Below, piece by piece: positions 9,481-17,079 of a stretch of DNA of 64,000 nucleotides; position 1 is the first letter of the stretch; the number at the start of each line of letters is the position of its first letter. The DNA is taken from the NCBI RefSeq assembly GCF_014050525.1, contig NZ_JACGAG010000001.1, positions 258,501 through 322,500 on the forward strand, written 5' to 3'. The DNA is from Clostridium sp. cel8 (GTDB taxonomy: Bacteria; Bacillota; Clostridia; Clostridiales; Clostridiaceae). The notes below the pieces were generated by a model that was given only the letters and a program-made list of their open reading frames with translations, did no database searches and was not told where the DNA came from. Both the position numbers and the translations under genes were made by a program.

Positions 9481-9514
9481 AAGGCTGTTCAATTATAAAA
9501 CATGAACAAGCCTT
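9481..9514 (-). terminator. Terminator of the larA/membrane-protein unit
   Basis: AAGGCT-GTTCA pairs with TGAACAAGCCTT (one bulged base), followed on the minus strand by ATTTTTATT. It lies 22 bases past the stop of the gene at 9537. Confidence 0.75.
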
Positions 9515-9536
9515 ATTTATCAATATTTAAAAAGCT

Positions 9537-9974
9537 TTAATTAGATAATCCTGCTGACAATATAAATAGAAGCATAATTGGCATTCCATCACACAAAATC
9601 CATAAAATTATAAGAACAATTAAATTAAGTATTCTATACTTATAATATACATATAAAATTAAATTATATACAAAAAACAGATTTGTAATTATAAATAACA
9701 ATAACATTGGAACTGGATTTTGAGTTCCAGCTACTATTAATATATGTATTATTATAACTAAAACAAAAATAGAAGTTAAAATGGCAATTATTTTCAATCC
9801 ATCTCTGTCTTTAATACATCTAAATGTTTTAAATCCACTATATATACACATTAAAAAAGCAAATCCAATTGCTATAAATTCAATTTTTCCTATAAAAAAA
9901 TAGGCAGACATTACAAAAGCAGTAAACAACAATATCTCTATAGTAAAGTTCAAGTTTTTATCTTTATTATTCAT
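9537..9974 (-). CDS. Small polytopic membrane protein, 145 residues, unknown family
   Basis: Hydrophobic along nearly its whole length, with about five membrane helices: two near residues 10-45, one at about 60-80, and two at about 85-140. A short positive loop (KTFRCIKDRDGLK) lies between helices two and three. No recognised motif. ATG 9974 has AAGGAG upstream. It starts 15 bases after the LarA-type gene and ends at a terminator, so the two are probably cotranscribed; a functional link is not shown. Confidence 0.6.
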   Translation of the reverse strand: MNNKDKNLNFTIEILLFTAFVMSAYFFIGKIEFIAIGFAFLMCIYSGFKTFRCIKDRDGLKIIAILTSIFVLVIIIHILIVAGTQNPVPMLLLFIITNLFFVYNLILYVYYKYRILNLIVLIILWILCDGMPIMLLFILSAGLSN

Positions 9975-9989
9975 ATATTTCTCCTTTAT

Positions 9990-11264
9990 TTATACAGGTA
10001 GAGTACTTCCTCCATAAGGTATAAATACTACATTTGGATTTTTTGAACTTAATTCATATGCCTTATTAAGCGCTTCATCTATTGATTTTACTGGTGTATA
10101 TCCAAGCTTTTCAACTACCTTATCATCAATATTTGATAATAAAAATACCTTTCTGTTTTTTGCAGCATACATAGCTTTATATGCAACAAATCCAGGTACA
10201 GTAAAATTTTCCTTTAATCCCTTCTCAGTATCTTCCAGTGTATCATACTTAAACCACTTCATAAATTCATCAGCACCAATTCCCTCTCTACATTCAGCTG
10301 CAATAATCAAAACACTGTCTTTTGAACCTGCATAGACGCTATTGTCAATTGATTTTACGACTTGATATAAACTTATATCTTTTGGATATCCACCTGCAGA
10401 TGCAATTGTAATATCTGCCTTATCTTTAATTTTTATTCCGTACATATCTCTAGTTGTATTACATCCTTTTAACCATGCATATTCAAAATCTCCAGATACA
10501 AACTCCACAAAATTCCCATTTTGATCAAGAACAGCATTAACTAAAAAATCTGGAGAAACTTTTCTGCATATTTCAGTAATATCTTCACGCATTGGATTAC
10601 CTTTAATCACATTTGACCTTGCATTTAAATTCAATCCACCATCACCTTTTTTGAATACAAGCTTATGATTTTTCTGTATTGTTTCAAATCCTGCAACTCC
10701 AGGAACCATGCTTTTAGCCCCTCCACCAAATCCTGCAAATACATGAAAAGTAATTCCACCTGTTAGTATTACTCTATCAGCTTCCAGTATCTTTTTATTT
10801 ATGTAAGCTGGAGTGCCGTAACTTGACGTTCCCACATATTCTAAACTATCTTTATCCTTACTATCATGATTATATATATTTATCCTATTGTAAAGTTCTT
10901 CACCTACTATCTTTTTCTTTTCTTCCTCTGAAGCTCCCCTATGTGTTCCAACTGCAACTATAACTGAAATATCCTCATCTTTAACCCCAAGAGAATTTAA
11001 ATAATTTACAATGTGAATCAAAAACTTGTCCGTTTTTATCCATAATCTTGTAATATCTGAAACTACAAATAAAACTTTTTCTCCAGGATTAACTATCTTG
11101 GAAAGTGGCTTAGAATTTATTGGATTTTCAATAGAATTAATTATACATTTTTCTATATCCTTATCCTCTATAACCTTAGTTTTTTTTGGAATAAGACTAG
11201 TTACATCTCCTTCTATATCAAACTTAATACTTTTATCTCCATATTTTAAACTATAAGTACTCAT
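9990..11264 (-). CDS. larA: LarA-family (DUF2088) nickel-pincer racemase/epimerase
   Basis: Member of the nickel-pincer-nucleotide 2-hydroxyacid racemase family; lactate racemase is the best-known activity. The key residues fall at the same numbers as in the characterised enzyme: H108 (GTHRG), H174 (TFHVFAG), the pincer-attachment K184 (GFGGGAKSM) and H200 (QKNH). Length 424 is normal. RBS AGGGGGG precedes ATG 11264. The cofactor genes larB, larC and larE and the larD channel are not nearby, so cofactor must come from elsewhere. Family members also act on malate, glucose-type and phenyllactate substrates, so lactate is only a likely guess. Confidence 0.85.
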   Translation of the reverse strand: MSTYSLKYGDKSIKFDIEGDVTSLIPKKTKVIEDKDIEKCIINSIENPINSKPLSKIVNPGEKVLFVVSDITRLWIKTDKFLIHIVNYLNSLGVKDEDISVIVAVGTHRGASEEEKKKIVGEELYNRINIYNHDSKDKDSLEYVGTSSYGTPAYINKKILEADRVILTGGITFHVFAGFGGGAKSMVPGVAGFETIQKNHKLVFKKGDGGLNLNARSNVIKGNPMREDITEICRKVSPDFLVNAVLDQNGNFVEFVSGDFEYAWLKGCNTTRDMYGIKIKDKADITIASAGGYPKDISLYQVVKSIDNSVYAGSKDSVLIIAAECREGIGADEFMKWFKYDTLEDTEKGLKENFTVPGFVAYKAMYAAKNRKVFLLSNIDDKVVEKLGYTPVKSIDEALNKAYELSSKNPNVVFIPYGGSTLPV

Positions 11265-11300
11265 AAAATATGCCCCCCCTTAAAATATATTTTTTTAATT

Positions 11301-12032
11301 CATAATGCACAGTTCTCAATTCACAGTTCTCAGTTCACAATTCACAATGATTGTTGGTTTCTTCAGCTTTGCTTCAGAAAACCTATATTTTAGATTTTTC
11401 CAAAGAAAAATCATCCTTCTTATTCAGTTCACAGTGAACAGTGCATAATTCACAATGATGGTAGTTTTTCTCCACTTTGTTTTGAAAAACTATATTTTAG
11501 ATTTTTCCTAAAGAAAAATCATCCTTCACTGTGATTTGTGAATTCTTAATTGTGCATCATTATCCAGTTCACAGTTCTCAGTTCACAATTCACAATGATT
11601 GTTGGTTTCTTCAGCTTTGCTTCAGAAAACCTATATTTTAGATTTTTCCTAAAGAAAAATCATCCTTCATTGTGCACTGTGAATTGTTAATTCTTAATTG
11701 TCATTGTGCATTGTGAATTCTTAATTCTTAATTGTCATCGTGCATTGCTATTCAGTTCACAGTTCTCAGTTCTCAATTCACAATGATTGTTGCTTTTCTT
11801 CGCTTTGCTTCAAAAACCTATATTTTAGATTTTTCCAAAGAAAAATCATCCATCACTATTAATTCTTCATTCTTAACTATTAACTCATTTTTAGATTTTT
11901 CCCAAAGAAAAATCATCCTTCATTGTGCACTGTGATTTGTGAATTCTTAATTCTTAATTGTCATCGTGCACTGTGAATTCTTAATTATTAATTGTTTCGC
12001 ATTGTGATTTGTGAATTCTTAATTGTTAATTG
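11301..12032. repeat. Array of palindromic non-coding repeats (five cores)
   Basis: About 730 bases without a gene. A core TATATTTTAGATTTTTCC + AAAGAAAAATCATCC occurs at 11384-11416, 11491-11524, 11632-11665, 11819-11851 and, shortened, 11888-11918. Each core contains a small hairpin (GATTTTTC / GAAAAATC). Left of copies 1-4 lie CAGTTCTCA- or AATTCACAATGA-type blocks. To the right lie inverted partners such as TCATTGTGCACTGTGAATT and multiple GAATTCTTAATT words, so each unit is a long imperfect inverted repeat. It looks like a nested or expanded MITE/REP-like element; there is no transposase. Confidence 0.85.
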
Positions 12033-12097
12033 GTAAATATTCTTGTTATAATAATACTTGAAAAGTAAATTTTATTCAATACATAGGAGATGATGTT

Positions 12098-12934
12098 TTG
12101 TCTATAATAACTTTAAACATTCTGCTTATATCTATTGTAGCAGGTATAGTTGGTTCTATTCTTGGCTTAGGCGGTGGTACAATAATAACTCCAGCTCTGA
12201 CCCTTTTATTTGGAATTGACATAAGATATGCCATAGGTGCAAGTATAATTTCTGTAATTGCCACATCAAGTGGTGCTGCTGTTGCGTATGTGCGTGATGA
12301 ATTGACCAATATAAGAGTTGCCATGTTTCTTGAAATAGCTACTACAGTAGGTGCTATAACAGGAGCATTTTTAGGAGGAATTATAAAAGCTGACTATCTT
12401 TATATAATATTTGGAATATTTCTTCTCTACTCTGCTCTTGCTATGTTAAAAAAAGGAAAAAGTGAACTTCCTCAAAATGTTATTGAGCATCCTCTTGCAG
12501 AGAAATTAAAATTGAACGGTGAATACTATGATGATGTATTAAATAAAACTATAAAGTATAAAGTTTCAAATGTACCTTCTGGGTTTTCTGTAATGTATGG
12601 AGCAGGAATAATGTCTGGACTTCTAGGAATAGGTAGTGGCAGTTTTAAGGTAATGGCAATGGATTTATTTATGAAGCTTCCAATGAAGGTATCAAGTGCT
12701 ACAAGCAACTTCATGATGGGAGTAACTGCTGCTGCAAGTGCGGGGGTATTTTTTTTAAGAGGAGATATAGATCCTAAAATTGCAGGGCCTGTAGCTCTTG
12801 GAGTGCTTGCCGGTGCCACTTTTGGAACTAGAGTAATGAAACGTATGAAAAATAAAACTATAAGAAAAATATTCATACCTTTTTTAATATATATAGCTCT
12901 TCAAATGATGTATAAAGGAGTGATATCATTATAA
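12098..12934 (+). CDS. TauE/SafE-family sulfite/organosulfur exporter
   Basis: Membrane permease (278 residues, about eight helices) of the TauE/SafE family, which moves sulfite, sulfoacetate or related anions. Two homologous halves begin with glycine-rich helices, VAGIVGSILGLGGGTIITPA (about 14-33) and SGLLGIGSGSFKVMAMD (about 171-187), each followed by the SATSNF/GASIIS-type helix. The TTG at 12098 has AGGAGA 7 bases upstream. It overlaps the DUF1634 gene by one base (TAATG) and lies close to a sulfite-reductase-like gene, which supports a sulfur-oxyanion substrate, but this is inference. Confidence 0.85.
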   Translation: MSIITLNILLISIVAGIVGSILGLGGGTIITPALTLLFGIDIRYAIGASIISVIATSSGAAVAYVRDELTNIRVAMFLEIATTVGAITGAFLGGIIKADYLYIIFGIFLLYSALAMLKKGKSELPQNVIEHPLAEKLKLNGEYYDDVLNKTIKYKVSNVPSGFSVMYGAGIMSGLLGIGSGSFKVMAMDLFMKLPMKVSSATSNFMMGVTAAASAGVFFLRGDIDPKIAGPVALGVLAGATFGTRVMKRMKNKTIRKIFIPFLIYIALQMMYKGVISL

Positions 12935-13305
12935 TGGAAAATAAGAATTTGAAAAAGAATATAAGGGAAATGGAAACTGTGATAAGCACATTTTTGCTTG
13001 TAGGAGTTTTAGTTAGCTCTGCTATAATTATAACAGGACTTTTAATGTTTCTTATTTCAGGTAATAGTGGATACCCAAAAGATTTTTATCCAACTCAACC
13101 TCTAGATGTACTTAAAGGTTTTATAGCTTTAAAATCCTACTCAATCATACTCACTGGATTGATGCTTCTAATATCAATTCCTATATTGAGAGTCGGAATT
13201 TCTATAATAGTATTTTTTAAAGAAAAAGATTTCCTATATGTAAAAATTACAAGTACCGTATTTATAATACTCATAATAAGTTTGCTTATGGGAAAGGTAG
13301 GTTAA
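12934..13305 (+). CDS. DUF1634 membrane protein
   Basis: 123-residue protein with three hydrophobic segments (about 15-40, 68-92 and 102-122). The sequence METVISTFLLVGVLVSSAII and the PLDVLKG...YSIILTGLMLLI layout match DUF1634. Members of this family are commonly encoded directly after TauE/SafE permeases, and here translation is coupled through a TAATG overlap, so it is probably an accessory subunit. Biochemical role unknown. Confidence 0.8.
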   Translation: MENKNLKKNIREMETVISTFLLVGVLVSSAIIITGLLMFLISGNSGYPKDFYPTQPLDVLKGFIALKSYSIILTGLMLLISIPILRVGISIIVFFKEKDFLYVKITSTVFIILIISLLMGKVG

Positions 13306-13327
13306 GTACAATTTAAGCTTAACCTAC
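13296..13327. terminator. Bidirectional stem-loop between convergent genes
   Basis: Perfect 11-base arms GGTAGGTTAAG and CTTAACCTACC spanning the stop codons of the DUF1634 and YopX-like genes. Neither side has a strong T-run, so it may work as a weak terminator or an mRNA end stabiliser. Confidence 0.55.
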
Positions 13328-13687
13328 CTCTTCAAAAATATTTCCTAGAACAAGTGCTTTTCCATTTAACATTTGAATATACAAATATTCATTTTCAACA
13401 TAAAAACCATATAGTTCTGTTTTTTCACTTACTTCACCACATTCTCCTATAAACTTTTCAAAAGAATATCTACCAAACTTTACAGGTAGTTTTATGGAAC
13501 TTTTTTCACTGTTTATGCCTATAATATCACCTTCGAAAATCTTTTTACCACATTTGTCATAAAGTCCCGTAAACTCCGTTACTACAAATCTATTATTCCC
13601 CTTTGGAAAGCGTTCAGAATATGGATTATCCTCTAAATAAAAGCACCTATTTTCCTTGTCCCAAATTCTGAACTCCAATTTTCTCAT
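13319..13687 (-). CDS. YopX-family protein (phage-type), isolated
   Basis: 122 residues with the YopX signature: MRKLEFRIWDKENRCFY at the start, TGLYDKCGKKIFEGDII in the middle (the usual tGlkDknGkeIyEGDIv strand pair), and a C-terminal LGNIFE. YopX proteins are found in SPbeta-like and other phages and have no established function. No other phage gene is near, so this is a domesticated or leftover phage gene. It lies 20 bases after the end of the sulfite-reductase-like gene on the same strand and may be cotranscribed with it. Confidence 0.8.
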   Translation of the reverse strand: MRKLEFRIWDKENRCFYLEDNPYSERFPKGNNRFVVTEFTGLYDKCGKKIFEGDIIGINSEKSSIKLPVKFGRYSFEKFIGECGEVSEKTELYGFYVENEYLYIQMLNGKALVLGNIFEEVG

Positions 13688-13706
13688 TTTATTTCCCCCA
13701 AACCAA

Positions 13707-14537
13707 CTATACTAATTTTTTATTCAATTCCTCAAAACCTATCCTATCTATCATATCTGCAATTCTTTCGCCTTTATTTGCATTTTCCACATAATAATTT
13801 GTTATTTTTTCTACAATAGTTTCCGCTTCTTCAGGAGAAAATATCTTATTAACCCTATTTCCAATTCTATATTTTCTTCCAAATTTTCCACCTACAAATA
13901 CTTGCATTCCCTCTTTTTCAGTTGTCATTCCACCAAAATGACATGCATTTATGCACTTTCCACATCCTACACATTTTTCAGCATCTCTTACAATTTTGCC
14001 ATCTTCCTTTGTTATAGCACCTGCCCTGCATACAGATACGCATAATCCACAACTTTTGCAGTTTTCTTCTTGAAACTTAGGTATCTTCTGTCCCATAAAT
14101 CCTATATCATTTATTGATGCTTTAGCACAATTGTTAGGGCAACCTACTATTCCAATTTTAAGTTTGGATGGCAATTTAGTTGCAAAATACTTTTTGTGAA
14201 GTCTTTCAGCTATTCCCTGTGTATCAATCAATCCATGAGGACACACAGTACCTTTACATGCAACAATTGGTCTTACAATCTTGCCTGTTCCCCCTGAATA
14301 CAGTCCGCATTTTTTTAAATCTGATTTAACATTTTCTATATCTTCTTCCTTGATCCATGGAATTTCAATAGAAAGCCTTGTTGTAAAACTTATGTATCCT
14401 CTACCATATTTATTAGCTATCTCATTTACATATTTCATTTTTTCTACTGACATCTTTCCAGCTGGAGCTATAATTCTAAGTGAAAAATAACCAACATTTT
14501 TTTGACTTATAAATCCATCAAGCTTTAACTCTTGCAA
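13707..14537 (-). CDS. Small siroheme/4Fe-4S sulfite (nitrite) reductase-like protein with ferredoxin domain
   Basis: Single-chain relative of anaerobic sulfite reductases. Residues 1-65 form the NIR_SIR ferredoxin-like half domain. Siroheme/[4Fe-4S] cysteines lie in ACKGTVC and GCPNNCAK (about 94-99 and 134-138), and two [4Fe-4S] motifs follow (CKSCGLCVSVC and CVGCGKCINAC, about 160-198). The frame opens only at TTG 14537, which has no ribosome site. A well-placed GGAGG (14561-14565) serves an ATG at 14553 that is out of frame with it. An A8 run (14540-14547) between them would restore frame if one base shorter. See findings. Probably reduces sulfite. Confidence 0.75.
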   Translation of the reverse strand: MQELKLDGFISQKNVGYFSLRIIAPAGKMSVEKMKYVNEIANKYGRGYISFTTRLSIEIPWIKEEDIENVKSDLKKCGLYSGGTGKIVRPIVACKGTVCPHGLIDTQGIAERLHKKYFATKLPSKLKIGIVGCPNNCAKASINDIGFMGQKIPKFQEENCKSCGLCVSVCRAGAITKEDGKIVRDAEKCVGCGKCINACHFGGMTTEKEGMQVFVGGKFGRKYRIGNRVNKIFSPEEAETIVEKITNYYVENANKGERIADMIDRIGFEELNKKLV

Positions 14538-14641
14538 TCTTTTTTTTATTCATTCTAAGTCCTCCAAAATCTATTATTTTAATCATTGTTTAAATAATAT
14601 CAAAAAAATATAGATTATTAAAATTATAATTCTTTATAGTT

Positions 14642-14677
14642 TTATAAGCTAAACTTATATATAAGTTTAGCTTATAA
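14642..14677. terminator. Perfect 36-base palindrome between ldh and the sulfite-reductase-like gene
   Basis: Perfect dyad of 18-base arms beginning TTATAAGCTAAACTTATA. It lies 25 bases past the ldh stop and about 90 bases before the next start on the same strand. There is no clear T-run, so it could be the ldh terminator or an operator for the downstream gene. Confidence 0.5.
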
Positions 14678-14701
14678 AGAATAAATATTTAGTTTAAATT
14701 G

Positions 14702-15655
14702 TTACTTCCCTAAATTTACTGAGTTAATTGTCTTTTTGATACTTTCTGCACTTTTTTTAAGTTTTTCAACTTCATCTTCAGATAGAGGAACTGGAACTCT
14801 TCTTTCAACTCCTTCATTTGTTATAATACATGGAATACTAAGTGCAACATCTGTAAGTCCATATTCTCCTTCAAGAGTAGTAGAAACAGGAAGTACACTT
14901 CTCTCATTTAAAACAACTGCCTTTGCTAGCCTACATGCAGCCATTGCAATGCCTGAATCTGTCCATCCTTTCAAATTCAATACATCATATGCAACTTGTA
15001 CCACTTCTGAAGCTATTTTTTCGCGATCAAGTGGTTCCTTTGAAGTGAAATATTTATCTAAATCATCACTATGTACTCCAGCAATATTTAATCTACTCCA
15101 TGCAGGAAATGCAGAATTCCCATGTTCTCCAAGCATATACCCCTGTACGCTTTTAGGATCCACATCATATTTATTTGCAATAATTCTTCTAAAACGTGCA
15201 GAATCCAAACTTGTTCCTGTTCCAAATACCTTATTTTTTGGATATCCAAAGAAATTTTCTGCATAATATACCATTACATCAAGTGGATTTGTAATTATTA
15301 TAATTACAGCATCTTTAGTGTATTTTGATATTGAACTCATTACATCTTTCATAACTGGAACATTTCTTTCTGCAAGTATTAGCCTGTCAGCTTTATCATC
15401 TGGCATTATACTTGGACCTGCAGATATTATAATTACATTAGCATCTGCACATTCTTCATAACCTCCAGAATAAACTCTTGTGTTTGGATTGTACTCAAAA
15501 GGAGTACTGTGACTTACATCAAGTGCTTCACCTTTAGCTTTATTCTTCTTTTTATCTATAGTAACTATTTCTGAAAATAAGTTAAGAGATAAAGCAGTGT
15601 TTATTACAGTAGATCCAACATGTCCAGTTCCAACTATTACAAGTTTGTTTTTCAT
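14702..15655 (-). CDS. ldh: L-lactate dehydrogenase family (L-2-hydroxyacid dehydrogenase)
   Basis: NAD-dependent enzyme that interconverts pyruvate and L-lactate, or a close 2-oxoacid pair. A Rossmann start (KLVIVGTGHVGSTV) is followed by the NAD Asp in IVTIDKKK, ITNPLDVM, the Asp/Arg pair in SLDSARFRR, and the catalytic His in GEHGNSAFP. GGGGG upstream favours ATG 15655 over ATG 15670, giving 317 residues. The active-site loop reads AGPSIMPDDKADRL rather than the AGxNQKPGETRL of standard LDH. It is two residues longer and has no clear Gln102, so substrate may be a bulkier 2-oxoacid. Apparently monocistronic. Confidence 0.82.
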   Translation of the reverse strand: MKNKLVIVGTGHVGSTVINTALSLNLFSEIVTIDKKKNKAKGEALDVSHSTPFEYNPNTRVYSGGYEECADANVIIISAGPSIMPDDKADRLILAERNVPVMKDVMSSISKYTKDAVIIIITNPLDVMVYYAENFFGYPKNKVFGTGTSLDSARFRRIIANKYDVDPKSVQGYMLGEHGNSAFPAWSRLNIAGVHSDDLDKYFTSKEPLDREKIASEVVQVAYDVLNLKGWTDSGIAMAACRLAKAVVLNERSVLPVSTTLEGEYGLTDVALSIPCIITNEGVERRVPVPLSEDEVEKLKKSAESIKKTINSVNLGK

Positions 15656-15932
15656 AATGTATGCCCCCATTAATTATTTATTTTTTAATAAATATTGGTT
15701 TAAATTATTTATAATTATAATATACCATTTAATTTAGAATAGTAAAGTGTTTATTATAGAATACTTATTTTTATGTATTCTAAACATTTATATTTTGCAA
15801 CTATAGATAATAATTTAATTTTTTATATTTACAAGTTATTATTTTATGGTATCCTATAACGATAAGATTAAAAATATTATAAATATCTACAAAATATATA
15901 AAAAACTTAAGAATAATTAGGAGGATTACAAT

Positions 15933-17037
15933 ATGGACAATATAAAGGCATTAACCCAGAAGTATTATCCAGAGATTATAAAGCTAAGAAGGTACTTTCA
16001 CAAGCATCCTGAAGTCAGCAAAAAGGAATTTAATACTCAGAAAAAAATTATTGATATATTAAGTACTATGGACTTAGATATAAGAATAGCAGGTAAAACA
16101 GGTATCATAGCAGATTTAAGAGGTAAAAATCCAGGAAATACAATAGCAATTCGCGCTGATATAGATGCATTAGCTATAGATGAAGAAAGAGATAGCCCAT
16201 ATAAATCTGAAAATAAAGGTGCCTGTCATGCTTGCGGTCATGATGGTCATACAGCAATATTAATTGGAGTTATAAAAATTCTATCTGAACTTAGAAGCCA
16301 AATAAATGGCACAATAAGATTTATATTTCAACCAAGTGAAGAGGAAGTAGCAGATGGCTCTGGAGCCCATGCAATTATAGAAGATGGTGGTCTTAAAGAT
16401 GTAGATGCCATTATAGGTTTGCATCTTTGGCAATCATTACCAATAGGTACAGCAGGTATATCTTCAGGTATTAACTGCATCTCAAATAGTAGTTGCATTA
16501 AACACAATTGTAGGAAGAGATATAGATCCAATGAAACAAGCCGTAGTATCAGTTGGAATGTTTCAATCCGGCGAAGTTTACAATTCAATAGCAGGCAAAG
16601 CTCTGCTTAAAGGAACTATAAGGTCCCTTGATGAAAATGTACGAGAAGATATATATTCTCATATTAAAAAAATTGTTGAAGATATCTGTGACATGGCTGG
16701 AGCAAAATGTTCAATTAAAAGAGAACCTTGCACTTATGTTCTTGAAAATGACCCTAAAGTTACAAGTATAGTTTTAAAAGCAGGAAAAGAAGTTCTCAAT
16801 GATAACGCACATGAAATACAACCTTTTATGAGCAGCGAAGACTTTTCATACTACTTACAAGAAATCCCTGGATGCTTCATATTTATAGGAATAAACAATC
16901 CTGAAAAAGATATAATATATCCACAGCATCATCCTAAATTTGATATAGATGAGGATTCCCTTGCCTATGGAATGGAGATTTTATCAAAATCTGCATTGAA
17001 ACTTCTATCTGAATATAAACCTAAAAAAGTAGACTAA
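15933..17037 (+). pseudogene. M20D-family amidohydrolase (hippurate hydrolase-like), broken by internal deletion and frameshift
   Basis: The first part (15933 to about 16470) encodes an intact N-terminal catalytic half with RADIDALAIDEE, ACHACGHDGHTA and FQPSEEE metal-site motifs. From about 16474 the next frame continues TASQIVVALNTIV...MKQAVVSVGMF and ends with SSEDFSYYLQEIPG...KKVD. Between GISSG and TASQIVVAL about 30 codons of the dimerisation (lid) domain, including the usual KGKGGHGAxPH stretch, are missing. The total of 1105 bases is not a multiple of three. A sequencing slip cannot explain a deletion of this size. It retains AGGAGG before ATG 15933 and a terminator. Recent decay is likely. 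Confidence 0.9.
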
Positions 17038-17055
17038 ATTAATAGTCTACTTTTT
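17023..17055. terminator. Bidirectional terminator after the M20 pseudogene and the PTS operon
   Basis: AAAAAAGTAGACTA pairs with TAGTCTACTTTTT. It gives a plus-strand T-run after the M20 stop (17037) and an A/T-rich stem for the convergent celB transcript. Confidence 0.8.
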
Positions 17056-17079
17056 CTTAAATAATATTTAATAATTGTA

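Noticed and set aside
11732-11935. 67-codon open frame inside the repeat array
   Set aside because: It is made of the repeat itself, has no ribosome site and gives a low-complexity product.
11301-12032. Possible CRISPR array
   Set aside because: Repeats are degenerate and unevenly spaced, contain nested inverted arms, and have no unique spacers of constant length and no cas genes.
12526-12876. 116-codon antisense frame in the TauE gene
   Set aside because: Shadow of a clear membrane-protein gene; no start signals.
14736-15266. 176-codon open frame opposite ldh
   Set aside because: Antisense shadow of a well-supported dehydrogenase; no ribosome site and no recognisable motif.
16328-16588. 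86-codon antisense frame across the M20 deletion
   Set aside because: Arises from the broken gene; no ribosome site or homology visible.
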